From NCBI GenBank assembly GCA_964244295.1, contig CAXTIG010000027.1, positions 27,287-91,286 on the forward strand: 64,000 nucleotides of DNA. The letters run 5' to 3'. This DNA comes from JAJAZB01 sp964244295. Its GTDB lineage: Bacteria; Bacteroidota; Bacteroidia; Cytophagales; Spirosomataceae. This document shows, piece after piece, positions 9,596 to 16,906 of the stretch. The position numbers were made by a program, and so were the translations under genes. Positions within the stretch are counted from its first letter, which is position 1; every line of letters begins with the position of its first letter. The notes below the pieces were generated by a model. It was not told where the DNA came from. It searched no databases and was given only the letters and a program-made list of their open reading frames with translations.

Positions 9596-9984
9596 GTCAA
9601 CCCCCCCTGAAAATCACCGGCATCGACCACCCCGGCGTGGCCGCCGAAGACGTTGAGCAACTGGCCGATTGGTACTGCGAAGTATTCGGCTACGAAAAAT
9701 GGTTCAAACACCCCAAGCCCGTCTGGATGCTCAAAGCCCCCGACGGCACGTTGCTCGAAGTCATGCCCCGCGACGAGACCCTCCGCCCGGAGCGCACCAC
9801 CTGGACGCCCGGCTGGTCGCACGTGGCGCTGCGGGTGGAAAATATCGAGGAGGCAGTTCGTTTTCTCGATGAAAAAGGGGTCGTCTGGGGCGGGGAAACC
9901 GTCGAGGCCATCGGCGGTGGAAAGGTGCGGAACCTCTTCGACCCGGATGGGAACATGCTGCAAATCCTACAACGTACTCGCTAA
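9592..9984 (+). CDS. VOC superfamily (glyoxalase-fold) protein
   Basis: A 130-aa single VOC domain: the N-terminus reads ITGIDHPGVAAEDVEQLADWYCEVFGYE, and the C-terminal half carries the VNLFDPDGN-like closing motif (RNLFDPDGNMLQI). VOC proteins bind a divalent metal through His/Glu residues and act as isomerases, epimerases, lyases or dioxygenases. The likely metal residues here are His11 and Glu residues in the second beta-alpha-beta unit. It overlaps the esterase stop by 4 bp. A role in rearranging a keto-sugar acid is a reasonable guess from the operon, but no specific reaction can be assigned. Confidence 0.85.
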   Translation: MSQPPLKITGIDHPGVAAEDVEQLADWYCEVFGYEKWFKHPKPVWMLKAPDGTLLEVMPRDETLRPERTTWTPGWSHVALRVENIEEAVRFLDEKGVVWGGETVEAIGGGKVRNLFDPDGNMLQILQRTR

Positions 9985-9992
9985 CGTAACCC

Positions 9993-10013
9993 GCTCCGAC
10001 CAGAGGTCGGAGC
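9993..10013. repeat. Short hairpin in operon spacer
   Basis: A perfect 9-bp inverted repeat (GCTCCGACC / GGTCGGAGC) with a 3-nt loop sits between the VOC and dehydrogenase genes, 6 bp before the ATG at 10020. It is not followed by a T run, so it is more likely a repeat or a translation-level structure than a terminator. Confidence 0.7.
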
Positions 10014-10019
10014 CACCTC

Positions 10020-11036
10020 ATGAACGCACTTTTTTTCACCGGAAATCAACAGTTTGACCTCCAGGAAACTGCCCCGCAAGCGCCGAAACCCGGCGAAGTC
10101 CGCCTGAAGGTGGCCTACTGCGGCGTCTGCGGCACCGACGTTCACATTTACCACGGCGCGATGGCCCAGCGGCTCAAGTTGCCGCAGGTCATCGGTCACG
10201 AAGTTTCCGCCGAAATCGCCGAAATCGGTGAGGGCGTGACCGGCTGGCAGGTCGGCGACCGCGTCACGGTGCGTCCGCTCCAGCCCGGTGCCGACGACCC
10301 TTCGGACAACGGGCAGCGGCACATCGGCAAAAACCTGAAATTCATCGGCATCGACTCGCCCGGCGGGATGCAAACCCACTGGAACGTACCGGCCCACACG
10401 CTCCACCGCCTGCCCGAGAATTTATCCCTCCAACTCGGCGCGCTCATCGAGCCGCTGGCCGTGGCCTGCCACGACGTGCGGCTGGGCGAACTGCGGGCGG
10501 GCGAAAGCGCCGTGGTCATCGGCGGCGGGCCGATTGGGATGCTCATCGCGCTGGTCGCCAAAGAAAAAGGCGCGAAGGTGCTGATTTCGGAGGTGAATCC
10601 GGCGAGGCTAACGCTGGCTGAGTCGATGGGGCTGACCACGGTTAACCCAAAAGAAAATGACCTGGTGGCGGTGGTCGAATCGTTTACCGAAGGTGCGATG
10701 GCCGACGTGGTGTTCGAGGTATCGGGCGTGCAGGCGGGCGTGGCGGCGATGACCCAGGTGGCACGGGCGCGGGGCCGGATCGTGATGGTGGCCATTCACG
10801 CCGAGCCAAAAAGTGTCGATTTATTCCGCTTTTTCTGGCGCGAACTCCGGCTGATCGGTGCGCGGGTGTACGAACCGCAGGATTTTGAGGAAGCCATTGG
10901 GTTGGCGGCCTCAGGAAGGTTGCCGCTTCAACGGCTGATTACTCAGGTTTCGCCGCTGGGCGAGGCGCAGGCCGTTTTTGAAACTATTGACCACAACCCG
11001 GCGGGGATGAAGTATTTGCTGCACTGCGAAGGGTAA
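10020..11036 (+). CDS. Zinc-type medium-chain alcohol/sugar dehydrogenase lacking structural-zinc cysteines
   Basis: MDR-family dehydrogenase of 338 aa resembling sorbitol, threonine and galactitol dehydrogenases. Catalytic-zinc residues are present (Cys37 in CGVCGTD, His60-Glu61 in GHE) and the NAD site GGGPIGML is near residues 165-172. The lobe that normally holds four cysteines for structural zinc (about residues 88-115) contains none, reading RPLQPGADDPSDNGQRHIG instead. It is the last gene of the plus-strand catabolic run and probably oxidises a sugar acid or polyol intermediate. The family call is firm; the substrate is unknown. Confidence 0.9.
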   Translation: MNALFFTGNQQFDLQETAPQAPKPGEVRLKVAYCGVCGTDVHIYHGAMAQRLKLPQVIGHEVSAEIAEIGEGVTGWQVGDRVTVRPLQPGADDPSDNGQRHIGKNLKFIGIDSPGGMQTHWNVPAHTLHRLPENLSLQLGALIEPLAVACHDVRLGELRAGESAVVIGGGPIGMLIALVAKEKGAKVLISEVNPARLTLAESMGLTTVNPKENDLVAVVESFTEGAMADVVFEVSGVQAGVAAMTQVARARGRIVMVAIHAEPKSVDLFRFFWRELRLIGARVYEPQDFEEAIGLAASGRLPLQRLITQVSPLGEAQAVFETIDHNPAGMKYLLHCEG

Positions 11037-11098
11037 TTGGCTAAAACGTAGAGATGAAGCTGTTTAGGAATCTAAAAAAAGGACAGTTCCACTAGAGT

Positions 11099-11233
11099 TG
11101 TCATTCCGACGTCAGGAGGGATCCGCGCGGCGTCCGCTCGATGGCCTACCGGGTACTTTATCGGTAGCCCAACCGTGGCTCACCGCCAACTATTCGGCGA
11201 GTCGACGAGATCCCTCCTACCGTCGGGATGACA
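11099..11233. repeat. Palindromic repeat family B, copy 1 (diverged)
   Basis: Arms of 25 nt (11099-11123 and 11209-11233) share the family core GTCAGGAGGGATC / GATCCCTCCT...GGGATGACA with a few mismatches, and the loop is 85 nt. It separates the convergent dehydrogenase and VCBS genes. Confidence 0.85.
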
Positions 11234-11242
11234 GTTCCTTTC

Positions 11243-12370
11243 TTACTTTTCAGGGCCTTCGTTAAAAAACACCCAAAGCCCGTCCTTCCCAGCCACGGCC
11301 AAATCAGGGCGACCGTCGGCATTCAAATCACTCACGTTCAGAAAAATGCCCGTGCCTTTGCCGGTACCTTTCGGGCCGAAGACAATCGTGTTTTTGATGA
11401 ATTCGCGGCCATTCCAGCGGAAGTAGTACAGGCCGTAGTCGTCGTCGGTGCCGGGGTCGCCTTCGGTGTGGGCGTGGTAGCGTTTCCCGGTGATCAGTTC
11501 CGATTTCCCATCCCCGTCCAGGTCGGCCCAGGCCATTTCGTGGTACTGCGAATGGTCGGGGTCGATGGCGTGTTTGACCCAACCCTCGGTAGCGGTTTGC
11601 TCGACCCAGCGCAGGCCGTAGCCGTGGGCGTGCCCGACGATGAGATCATTCCGCCCGTCGCCGTTGACATCCTGCACCAGAATCGGAATACTGGCCGAAC
11701 CCAGTTTAAAATCCGGGTGCCAGGGCCAGGGATCGCTCAGTCCATTTTTCGGCGCTTCGAGCCAGCCGTCCGACAGCACAAAATCCCCACGTCCGTCGCC
11801 GTTTACGTCGCCGAAACCCAGGCCGTGGCCCTGGTTGCTGGCGAGGCGGTGTTCGGTAAACGTACCGAGACCTTTGCCCTGGGCATCGCGCTGAAGGCGG
11901 TAAAATTTGAAGGGATGCACCGGGTTGTTGGGCACCAGTTCGGGCGTCCCGTCGCCGTCCACGTCCCAGGCGCGGGTCGTTTCCACGTTACCCGTTTGGG
12001 CAATGACGTGTTCGGGCCACTCTTTGCCGGGAACACCCGGATTTTCTCGCCATCGCAGCGTACTGCCAAACCAGCCGCCGGTGACGTAGTCCAGTCGCCC
12101 ATCGCCGTTGATGTCGAGCGGAATGTTCGAGAAATCGTCGTAGTAATCGCCGTCGGCGCGGACGGTACCGATTTTATGTTTGACCGTGAACCCCGGCCCT
12201 TCGTACCACCAGGCCCCCGAAACCAGATCCGGGCGGCCGTCGCCGTTCACGTCGAAGGCCCCGACCGATTCGTAGCGCTCGTTGGAAACGATTTGTTTTT
12301 TGAACCGCAGCGGGGGTTGGGCCGAGAGGGCACCGGCCAACCCAAAGACCAGCAGGATAGAACGGAGCAT
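11243..12370 (-). CDS. Secreted VCBS/FG-GAP repeat protein
   Basis: Predicted seven-bladed propeller of 375 aa built from FG-GAP/VCBS repeats. Calcium-loop motifs of the form DVNGDGRPDLV, DINGDGRLDYV, DVDGDGTPELV and DLDGDGKSELI recur about every 45-60 residues. The start at 12370 opens a signal peptide (LVFGLAGALSAQ); an upstream in-frame start would run toward repeat family B copy 2. Proteins of this kind in Bacteroidota are extracellular and often lie beside polysaccharide loci, but their molecular role is not established. It lies on the strand opposite the catabolic operon. Confidence 0.88.
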   Translation of the reverse strand: MLRSILLVFGLAGALSAQPPLRFKKQIVSNERYESVGAFDVNGDGRPDLVSGAWWYEGPGFTVKHKIGTVRADGDYYDDFSNIPLDINGDGRLDYVTGGWFGSTLRWRENPGVPGKEWPEHVIAQTGNVETTRAWDVDGDGTPELVPNNPVHPFKFYRLQRDAQGKGLGTFTEHRLASNQGHGLGFGDVNGDGRGDFVLSDGWLEAPKNGLSDPWPWHPDFKLGSASIPILVQDVNGDGRNDLIVGHAHGYGLRWVEQTATEGWVKHAIDPDHSQYHEMAWADLDGDGKSELITGKRYHAHTEGDPGTDDDYGLYYFRWNGREFIKNTIVFGPKGTGKGTGIFLNVSDLNADGRPDLAVAGKDGLWVFFNEGPEK

Positions 12371-12407
12371 GGGCCGAGGGGTGATTTTGACCAAAAAGGG
12401 AAGTGGC

Positions 12408-12514
12408 GTTGTCATCCCGACGTCAGGAGGGATCTCGTTGGGGCACTGGTTACTCGGCTATCGGCAAGCGTTTCGGCAGGCCGACGAGATCCCTCCTAAC
12501 GTCGGGATGACAAC
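12408..12514. repeat. Palindromic repeat family B, copy 2
   Basis: Arms of 31 nt (12408-12438 and 12484-12514) pair with a single mismatch around CCGACGTCAGGAGGGATCTC. The 45-nt loop resembles, in reverse orientation, the loop of copy 3 near 39.6 kb. It sits between the VCBS and DUF1080 genes. Confidence 0.9.
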
Positions 12515-12572
12515 CTCGTTTTTTCCTAAAAACGTACCTAGTTCCGGGGAATGGGACGATTTAGCCGCTTGC

Positions 12573-13280
12573 TCAAAGTTCCCGAATCCGCAGGTTGCGG
12601 TACCAGGCCACGTCGCCGTGGCCTTGCAGGGCGATGCGGCCCTTTGCGTGGGGTTCGGCGTATTTCCAGGTGGCAAATTTGCTTTTGGCCACCATGTCTT
12701 TCCAGGCGGAGGAACCATAGTCGTATGCCACCACTTTTTTTCCGTTCAGGAAATGCTCGACGTGGTTGGCTTTCACCACGATCCGGCCTTTGTTCCACTC
12801 CCCGGCGGGTTTTACCACGCTCAGGTCGTTGGGCGGCAACACGTCGTAGCTGGCGCCGGTGAGTTGCTTGTCGCTGAGTTTCTGCACCTTCCCGTCCACT
12901 TTCCATTCGTAACCCTTGTCGTCGATGACCTGAAACTCCGGGCCGGATTTGTAGGGCTGATCGAATTCGGGTGATTCGATGACTTTGTAAATCACGCCGC
13001 TGTTGCCTTTGGGCTGAACCTTGAAGTCGAATTCGAGTTCAAAATCGCCGTATTCCTGGTCGGTTACCAGATCGCCGCCCTTGCCTTCGGTCGTGAGGGT
13101 GCCGTTTTCGACGCGCCAGCCGGAGGCGTCTTTCTTGAGGTACGAGTGCCAGCCGTTGGTTGTTTTCCCGTCAAAAAGCGGTTTCCAGGCACTGGGGGCA
13201 GTCAGGGCGAGGGTAAGGAACGCTGCTCCCAGCAGGCTGAGGGGCAGGATTTTCTTGGTAGTCGGTGCGTTAAATTTCAT
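12573..13280 (-). CDS. Secreted DUF1080 (3-keto-disaccharide hydrolase-type) protein
   Basis: A 235-aa protein made of a signal peptide (residues 1 to about 30) and one DUF1080 concanavalin-like sandwich. The family pattern is clear: WKPLFDGKTTNGWHSY at the start, YGDFELEFDFKVQPKGNSGVIYKV in the middle and GRIALQGHGDVAWYRNLRIREL at the end. Some DUF1080 members hydrolyse 3-keto-glucosides; many bind or cleave glycans. The gene has its own promoter candidate at 13306-13336 and reads away from nspC. It lies between two halves of a presumed polysaccharide locus, which fits a carbohydrate-related role, but the substrate is unknown. Confidence 0.9.
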   Translation of the reverse strand: MKFNAPTTKKILPLSLLGAAFLTLALTAPSAWKPLFDGKTTNGWHSYLKKDASGWRVENGTLTTEGKGGDLVTDQEYGDFELEFDFKVQPKGNSGVIYKVIESPEFDQPYKSGPEFQVIDDKGYEWKVDGKVQKLSDKQLTGASYDVLPPNDLSVVKPAGEWNKGRIVVKANHVEHFLNGKKVVAYDYGSSAWKDMVAKSKFATWKYAEPHAKGRIALQGHGDVAWYRNLRIREL

Positions 13281-13305
13281 GGTTTAGAACTTGGTTGTAC
13301 AGGCG

Positions 13306-13336
13306 CAAAAGTCATCAACAATTCAACAGGATTCAA
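13306..13336 (-). promoter_or_regulatory. Bacteroidota-type promoter for DUF1080 gene
   Basis: On the minus strand a TTG (13334-13336) is followed after 20 nt by GACTTTTG (13306-13313), one mismatch from TAnnTTTG. It lies 26 bp upstream of the ATG at 13280. Confidence 0.55.
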
Positions 13337-13342
13337 AATTTT

Positions 13343-14521
13343 TCAGGAAAGCCGGTCTTTGTAGCTGTCGTAGCCGAATTGCTTCACCAATCGAAACGTT
13401 CCGTTCTCCTGCCAAATGCCGATGCCGGGCAGGTTGACGCCGTTGAAGGTGGTGGTTTTCACCATCGTGTAGTGCATCATGTCGTCGAACACCACCAGGT
13501 CGCCCACCGCCAGGGGCTTTTCAAAACTGTAATCGCCCAGGTAATCGCCCGCCAGGCAGGTCATGCCGCCGAGGCGGTAGGTGGGTTTGCCGGGCACCGG
13601 CTCCGAATCGGCCCCGATGATGCGGGGTTTGTAGGGCATTTCGAGGGTGTCGGGCATGTGGTTGCTGAACGAGGTGTCGAGCAGGGCCACTTCGATGCCC
13701 TGGGCGTCGATGAGGTCGAGCACGGTCGAAACCAGGACACCGGTTTGCCAGCCCACCGCCGAGCCGGGTTCGAGGATGACGTGCAGGTGCGGAAATTTTG
13801 CCTTGAAGGTTTTCAAGACCGAAATCAGGTGCTCCGGGTCGTAATCGGCGCGGGTGATGAGGTGCCCGCCGCCCATGTTGAGCCATTTTACCTGAGTCAA
13901 TAAATCGCCGAATCGTTGCTCCACGGCGTGCAGGGTGCGTTCGAGCGTGTGCGAGTCGTTTTCGCAAAGCGTGTGAAAATGCAGCCCTTCGATTTCGGGC
14001 GGCAACTGATCGGGCAACTGGCTCCGCACCACGCCCAGCCGTGAGCCGGGAATGCAGGGATTGTAGAGGTCGGTGGCGACTTCGGAATACTGCGGGTTGA
14101 TGCGGATGCCGAGGGAAAGGGGGTTTTGGTTTGTGGTGGGCGGCGATCCGCTTTGTGGTTTATGGTTAAAGGCAACTACCCGGTCTTTGAACGTCTCGAA
14201 CTGCCGCCAGGAATTGAAGGTAATGTGCTGGCTGAGGGCCATGATTTCGTCGAACTCGCCGGGCAGGTAGGCCGGGGCGTAAGTGTGGGCGGGGCTGCCC
14301 CATTCGAGGTAAATCAGTTTGGCTTCGTTGAGGCTGCTGGCGGTGGCCCCGGCCAGGTACTGCTTCAGCAACGGAAAGGTGCTGAACATCGAAAAGCCCT
14401 TGAGGGCGCAGATGATTTCAACCTCCGCTTCGTCCTGAACGCGTTTGAGCAGTTCCAGATTCCGGCGAAGTTTGGCTTCTTCGAGGACAAAACAGGGGGA
14501 AGGAATTTCGGCGTAGTTCAT
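13343..14521 (-). CDS. nspC: Carboxy(nor)spermidine decarboxylase
   Basis: PLP-dependent alanine-racemase-fold decarboxylase converting carboxyspermidine or carboxynorspermidine to (nor)spermidine, the last step of the aspartate-semialdehyde route to polyamines. The PLP lysine is Lys41 in CALKGFSMF. Other family features are the NMGGGHLITRADYDPEHL block and EPGSAVGWQTGVLV near residues 285-300. The start at 14521 (MNYAEIPSPCF) matches the normal N-terminus; the longer frame to 14674 adds unrelated residues. About 18 residues near position 118-135 (KPQSGSPPTTNQNP region) look like an extra loop encoded by repeat-like DNA. The partner dehydrogenase is at 55356-56579. Confidence 0.92.
   Translation of the reverse strand: MNYAEIPSPCFVLEEAKLRRNLELLKRVQDEAEVEIICALKGFSMFSTFPLLKQYLAGATASSLNEAKLIYLEWGSPAHTYAPAYLPGEFDEIMALSQHITFNSWRQFETFKDRVVAFNHKPQSGSPPTTNQNPLSLGIRINPQYSEVATDLYNPCIPGSRLGVVRSQLPDQLPPEIEGLHFHTLCENDSHTLERTLHAVEQRFGDLLTQVKWLNMGGGHLITRADYDPEHLISVLKTFKAKFPHLHVILEPGSAVGWQTGVLVSTVLDLIDAQGIEVALLDTSFSNHMPDTLEMPYKPRIIGADSEPVPGKPTYRLGGMTCLAGDYLGDYSFEKPLAVGDLVVFDDMMHYTMVKTTTFNGVNLPGIGIWQENGTFRLVKQFGYDSYKDRLS
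14117..14170 (-). repeat. Repeat-like in-frame insertion in nspC
   Basis: This segment encodes the Pro/Gln/Asn-rich extra loop of NspC. On the minus strand it contains AACCATAAACCACAAA, closely resembling the AACCGTAAACCATAAACCAC repeat of the yidC downstream spacer. A reading as a repeat captured in frame is inferred. Confidence 0.5.
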
Positions 14522-14544
14522 GAAATGGGGAGAAAACCGGCGGA

Positions 14545-14552
14545 CAAAGGTA
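14545..14552 (-). promoter_or_regulatory. -7 box for nspC
   Basis: TACCTTTG on the minus strand, a perfect TAnnTTTG, lies 24 bp upstream of the nspC ATG. No clear -33 TTG is seen at the usual distance. The remaining 14553-14785 of this divergent gap holds inverted 9-mers (14643-14651 and 14738-14746, CGTATTCCA/TGGAATACG) but no gene. Confidence 0.5.
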
Positions 14553-14785
14553 CGGCTTCGGGTGGAATGAGCGAGGGAAGGATGGCGTGAGCAATCGTCA
14601 TAAAAGTCGTTCGCGCTCAAACTGCGTGAAGCCGGTACCATCCGTATTCCAACGATATGGATTTGATGGGGCATCTACGCGACAACGCCGTCGAGGAATT
14701 CCACTAATCGAACAGCCACGCCGCCGCACCGAACGAATGGAATACGATTCTTTGTCATTATTCCAACAAGCGATTGCAGGTTGCC

Positions 14786-14793
14786 TATTTTTG
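14786..14793 (+). promoter_or_regulatory. -7 box for ECF sigma gene
   Basis: TATTTTTG matches TAnnTTTG. It overlaps the first in-frame TTG of the sigma gene, which argues that translation begins further down, at the TTG at 14826. No good -33 element is seen. Confidence 0.45.
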
Positions 14794-14825
14794 CGCGAAC
14801 GCCCCCGTTTTTCCGGCAACCGATC

Positions 14826-15422
14826 TTGACGCCCCACTTCCCCGCTGACCCCGACGACGAAACCCTCTGGCGTGCCTTTCGGGGGGGCAACGAGCGGGCC
14901 TTTGCCCAACTTTACCGGCGCTACGTGGGCGTACTCTACAACTACGGGTACCATTTCGCCCCCAACCCCGACCTGGTGCGCGATGCCATCCAGGAATTGT
15001 TCGTGGATTTGTGGCGCTGGCGCAACACCCTTTCCGAAACGTCGTCGGTGAAATATTACCTCTTCCGGGCCTTGCGGCGGCGCATCCGCGAAGCGACCGA
15101 CGCCGACCGACGCACCGACGCACTGGCCGAATCGGACGAAGCCGACCCCGCCCTGGCGAGTCCATCGCCCGAAGCCGAGCACCTGGCGCGGGAGCAGGAA
15201 ACCCTCGACCTGGCCCGCCTGCACCGGCATTTGCTCGACCTGCCCCCCCGCCAGCAGGAAGCCATCCGGCTGCGGTTTTTCGATGAGTTTTCCTGGGGCG
15301 AAATCGCGGGCATCATGCAGATGAACGAGCAGTCCGTGCGCAACCTCGTGCAGCGGGGCGTGCAGAAATTGCAACGGCTCTTTGGCTTGCTCTCGCTGCT
15401 GTGGTGGGTGGTGAAATCGTGA
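14826..15422 (+). CDS. ECF RNA polymerase sigma factor
   Basis: Sigma-70 family ECF factor of about 198 aa. Region 2 is seen as DETLWRAFRGGNERAFAQLYRRYVGVLYNYG with DAIQELFVDLW, and region 4 as LPPRQQEAIRLRFFDEFSWGEIAGIMQMNEQSVRNLVQRGVQKL. The start is placed at TTG 14826 (reading LTPHFPADPDDE) because an upstream TTG at 14781 overlaps a -7 box. A FecR anti-sigma and an STN-containing SusC receptor follow, giving the standard Bacteroidota trans-envelope induction relay: ligand binding by SusC is passed via FecR to this sigma factor. A start at 14781 cannot be excluded. Confidence 0.92.
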   Translation: MTPHFPADPDDETLWRAFRGGNERAFAQLYRRYVGVLYNYGYHFAPNPDLVRDAIQELFVDLWRWRNTLSETSSVKYYLFRALRRRIREATDADRRTDALAESDEADPALASPSPEAEHLAREQETLDLARLHRHLLDLPPRQQEAIRLRFFDEFSWGEIAGIMQMNEQSVRNLVQRGVQKLQRLFGLLSLLWWVVKS

Positions 15423-15547
15423 GGGGCGACGAATCGTCGGGGACACTCAATGGTTTTTAAAATTTTCCAAAAAATTTCCCGGTCTGGTGAGTTAAAAACC
15501 ATCGACCTCCCTTTGGCACTTCCAAAGGCCCAATTCCCGCCCTTCGC

Positions 15548-16648
15548 ATGGACTACACCACCCACGACGTTTCGGACTTGCTGCTCGACGACGCTTTCGT
15601 CGCCTGGGCCAAAACCGGCACGGACGACCCGTTCTGGCAAACGTTTCTCGAAAAACACCCTGACCGTCGCCCAACCGTCGAACAAGCCCTGACGCTGGTA
15701 CGGGCGGCCGCCAGCCTCCCGGCCACGTATCCCGATGCCGCCGAGGTGGACGAACTTTGGGGGGCCATTCAACGCGCCACGACCGACGAGCCATCCACTC
15801 CCGTCGTGCCCCTGCGCCGTTGGCCCGTTTGGAGCTACTGGGCGGCGGCTTCGGTGGCGGTGTTGCTGCTGGCGGGCCTGGCTCTGTTTCGCCAACCGCA
15901 AAACGTGCCCCTGACCTACCGGGAGTTGGTGGCAAAAACCGCGCAGCCCCTCCGCGAAATCCACAATGAAGGGCCTAAAACCCGGCTCGTCCCGCTCGCC
16001 GACGGCAGCACCGTACTGCTCCAGCCCGGCAGCCGGTTGAGCTACCCGACGGTTTTTGCCGGACAGGCCCGGCGCGAGGTGTACCTGTCGGGTGAGGCGT
16101 TTTTTGAAGTGACCAAAACCCCCCGGCAGCCCTTCGTGGTGTACGCCAACGAACTGGTAACGAAGGTGCTGGGCACTAGTTTCACGGTGCGGGCCTTCGA
16201 GGGCGAGTCGAAAATTACGGTCGTCGTGAAAACGGGTCGGGTGTCGGTATTTGCCCAAAACGACGCCGAAAAATCGCGCAAACTCGGCCAGCGTGAACTC
16301 GACGGCCTGGTGCTGACGCCCAACCAGCGGATTGCCTACGAACGGGCCGAAGCCCGGCTGACCCGCTCGCTCGTGGAACAACCCCAACTCCTCCCCCACC
16401 CCGTGCAGCGCCTTTCGTTCGACTTCGACGACACGCCGGTACCAGCGGTGTTCGCCACCCTCGAACAAGCCTACGGCGTAGACATCGTGTACGACGAGGA
16501 AGTATTGAAAGACTGTAAACTCACGGCCTCGCTCGGCGATGAGCCACTGTTCGAGAAAATCCGGCTCCTTTGCGTGAGCCTCGAAGCTACCTACGAGCGC
16601 ATGGACGGGCAAATCGTCATCCACGCCAAAGGCTGTTCCAACCTCTAA
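15548..16648 (+). CDS. FecR-family anti-sigma factor
   Basis: Single-pass inner-membrane regulator of 366 aa. A cytoplasmic N-terminal segment (residues 1 to about 92) binds the sigma factor, one TM helix follows (WSYWAAASVAVLLLAGLAL, about 96-115), and then the periplasmic FecR domain (LADGSTVLLQPGSRLSYP, about 155-175) and a C-terminal DUF4974 domain (FDFDDTPVPAVFATLEQAYG onward) that resembles the STN fold. The gene is 125 bp downstream of the ECF sigma gene and 258 bp upstream of its presumed receptor. In this class the STN domain of the receptor contacts the FecR periplasmic part. Confidence 0.93.
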   Translation: MDYTTHDVSDLLLDDAFVAWAKTGTDDPFWQTFLEKHPDRRPTVEQALTLVRAAASLPATYPDAAEVDELWGAIQRATTDEPSTPVVPLRRWPVWSYWAAASVAVLLLAGLALFRQPQNVPLTYRELVAKTAQPLREIHNEGPKTRLVPLADGSTVLLQPGSRLSYPTVFAGQARREVYLSGEAFFEVTKTPRQPFVVYANELVTKVLGTSFTVRAFEGESKITVVVKTGRVSVFAQNDAEKSRKLGQRELDGLVLTPNQRIAYERAEARLTRSLVEQPQLLPHPVQRLSFDFDDTPVPAVFATLEQAYGVDIVYDEEVLKDCKLTASLGDEPLFEKIRLLCVSLEATYERMDGQIVIHAKGCSNL

Positions 16649-16906
16649 CCTCAATCCTATGCCGAATCTGAACTTTCAAACCTGAGTGGAGAATCTTCAA
16701 TTCTCAATTCTTTACATGTCAATTCCTTGAGAATTGAGCATTGAAAATCCTCCTGCTTTTCCCAAAAAAGAAGCCGACCTCGCTGTAACGTGGTCGGCTC
16801 CAAAATCTCCCTCTGCGATTTGGCCGTCGTGATCATCCCGGTGTGAAACCGGGATGCGGGGAGCGTTTTTGCCGAATCTGAACCCAACAAAAACCAACGT
16901 AAACGT
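16649..16906. other. Intergenic region with nested inverted repeats
   Basis: No gene is seen. Three inverted structures are present: TTCAATTCTCAATTCTT paired with a diverged copy near 16725-16746; GCCGACC/GGTCGGC (16773-16779, 16792-16798) preceded by a run of A, which would read as a terminator on the minus strand; and CATCCCGGT/ACCGGGATG (16834-16842, 16848-16856). One may attenuate or regulate the downstream susC transcript. Confidence 0.5.

Noticed and set aside
15056..16654. Minus-strand open frame opposite the FecR and sigma genes
   Set aside because: It covers both well-supported genes in antisense and looks like low-complexity reverse-complement translation.
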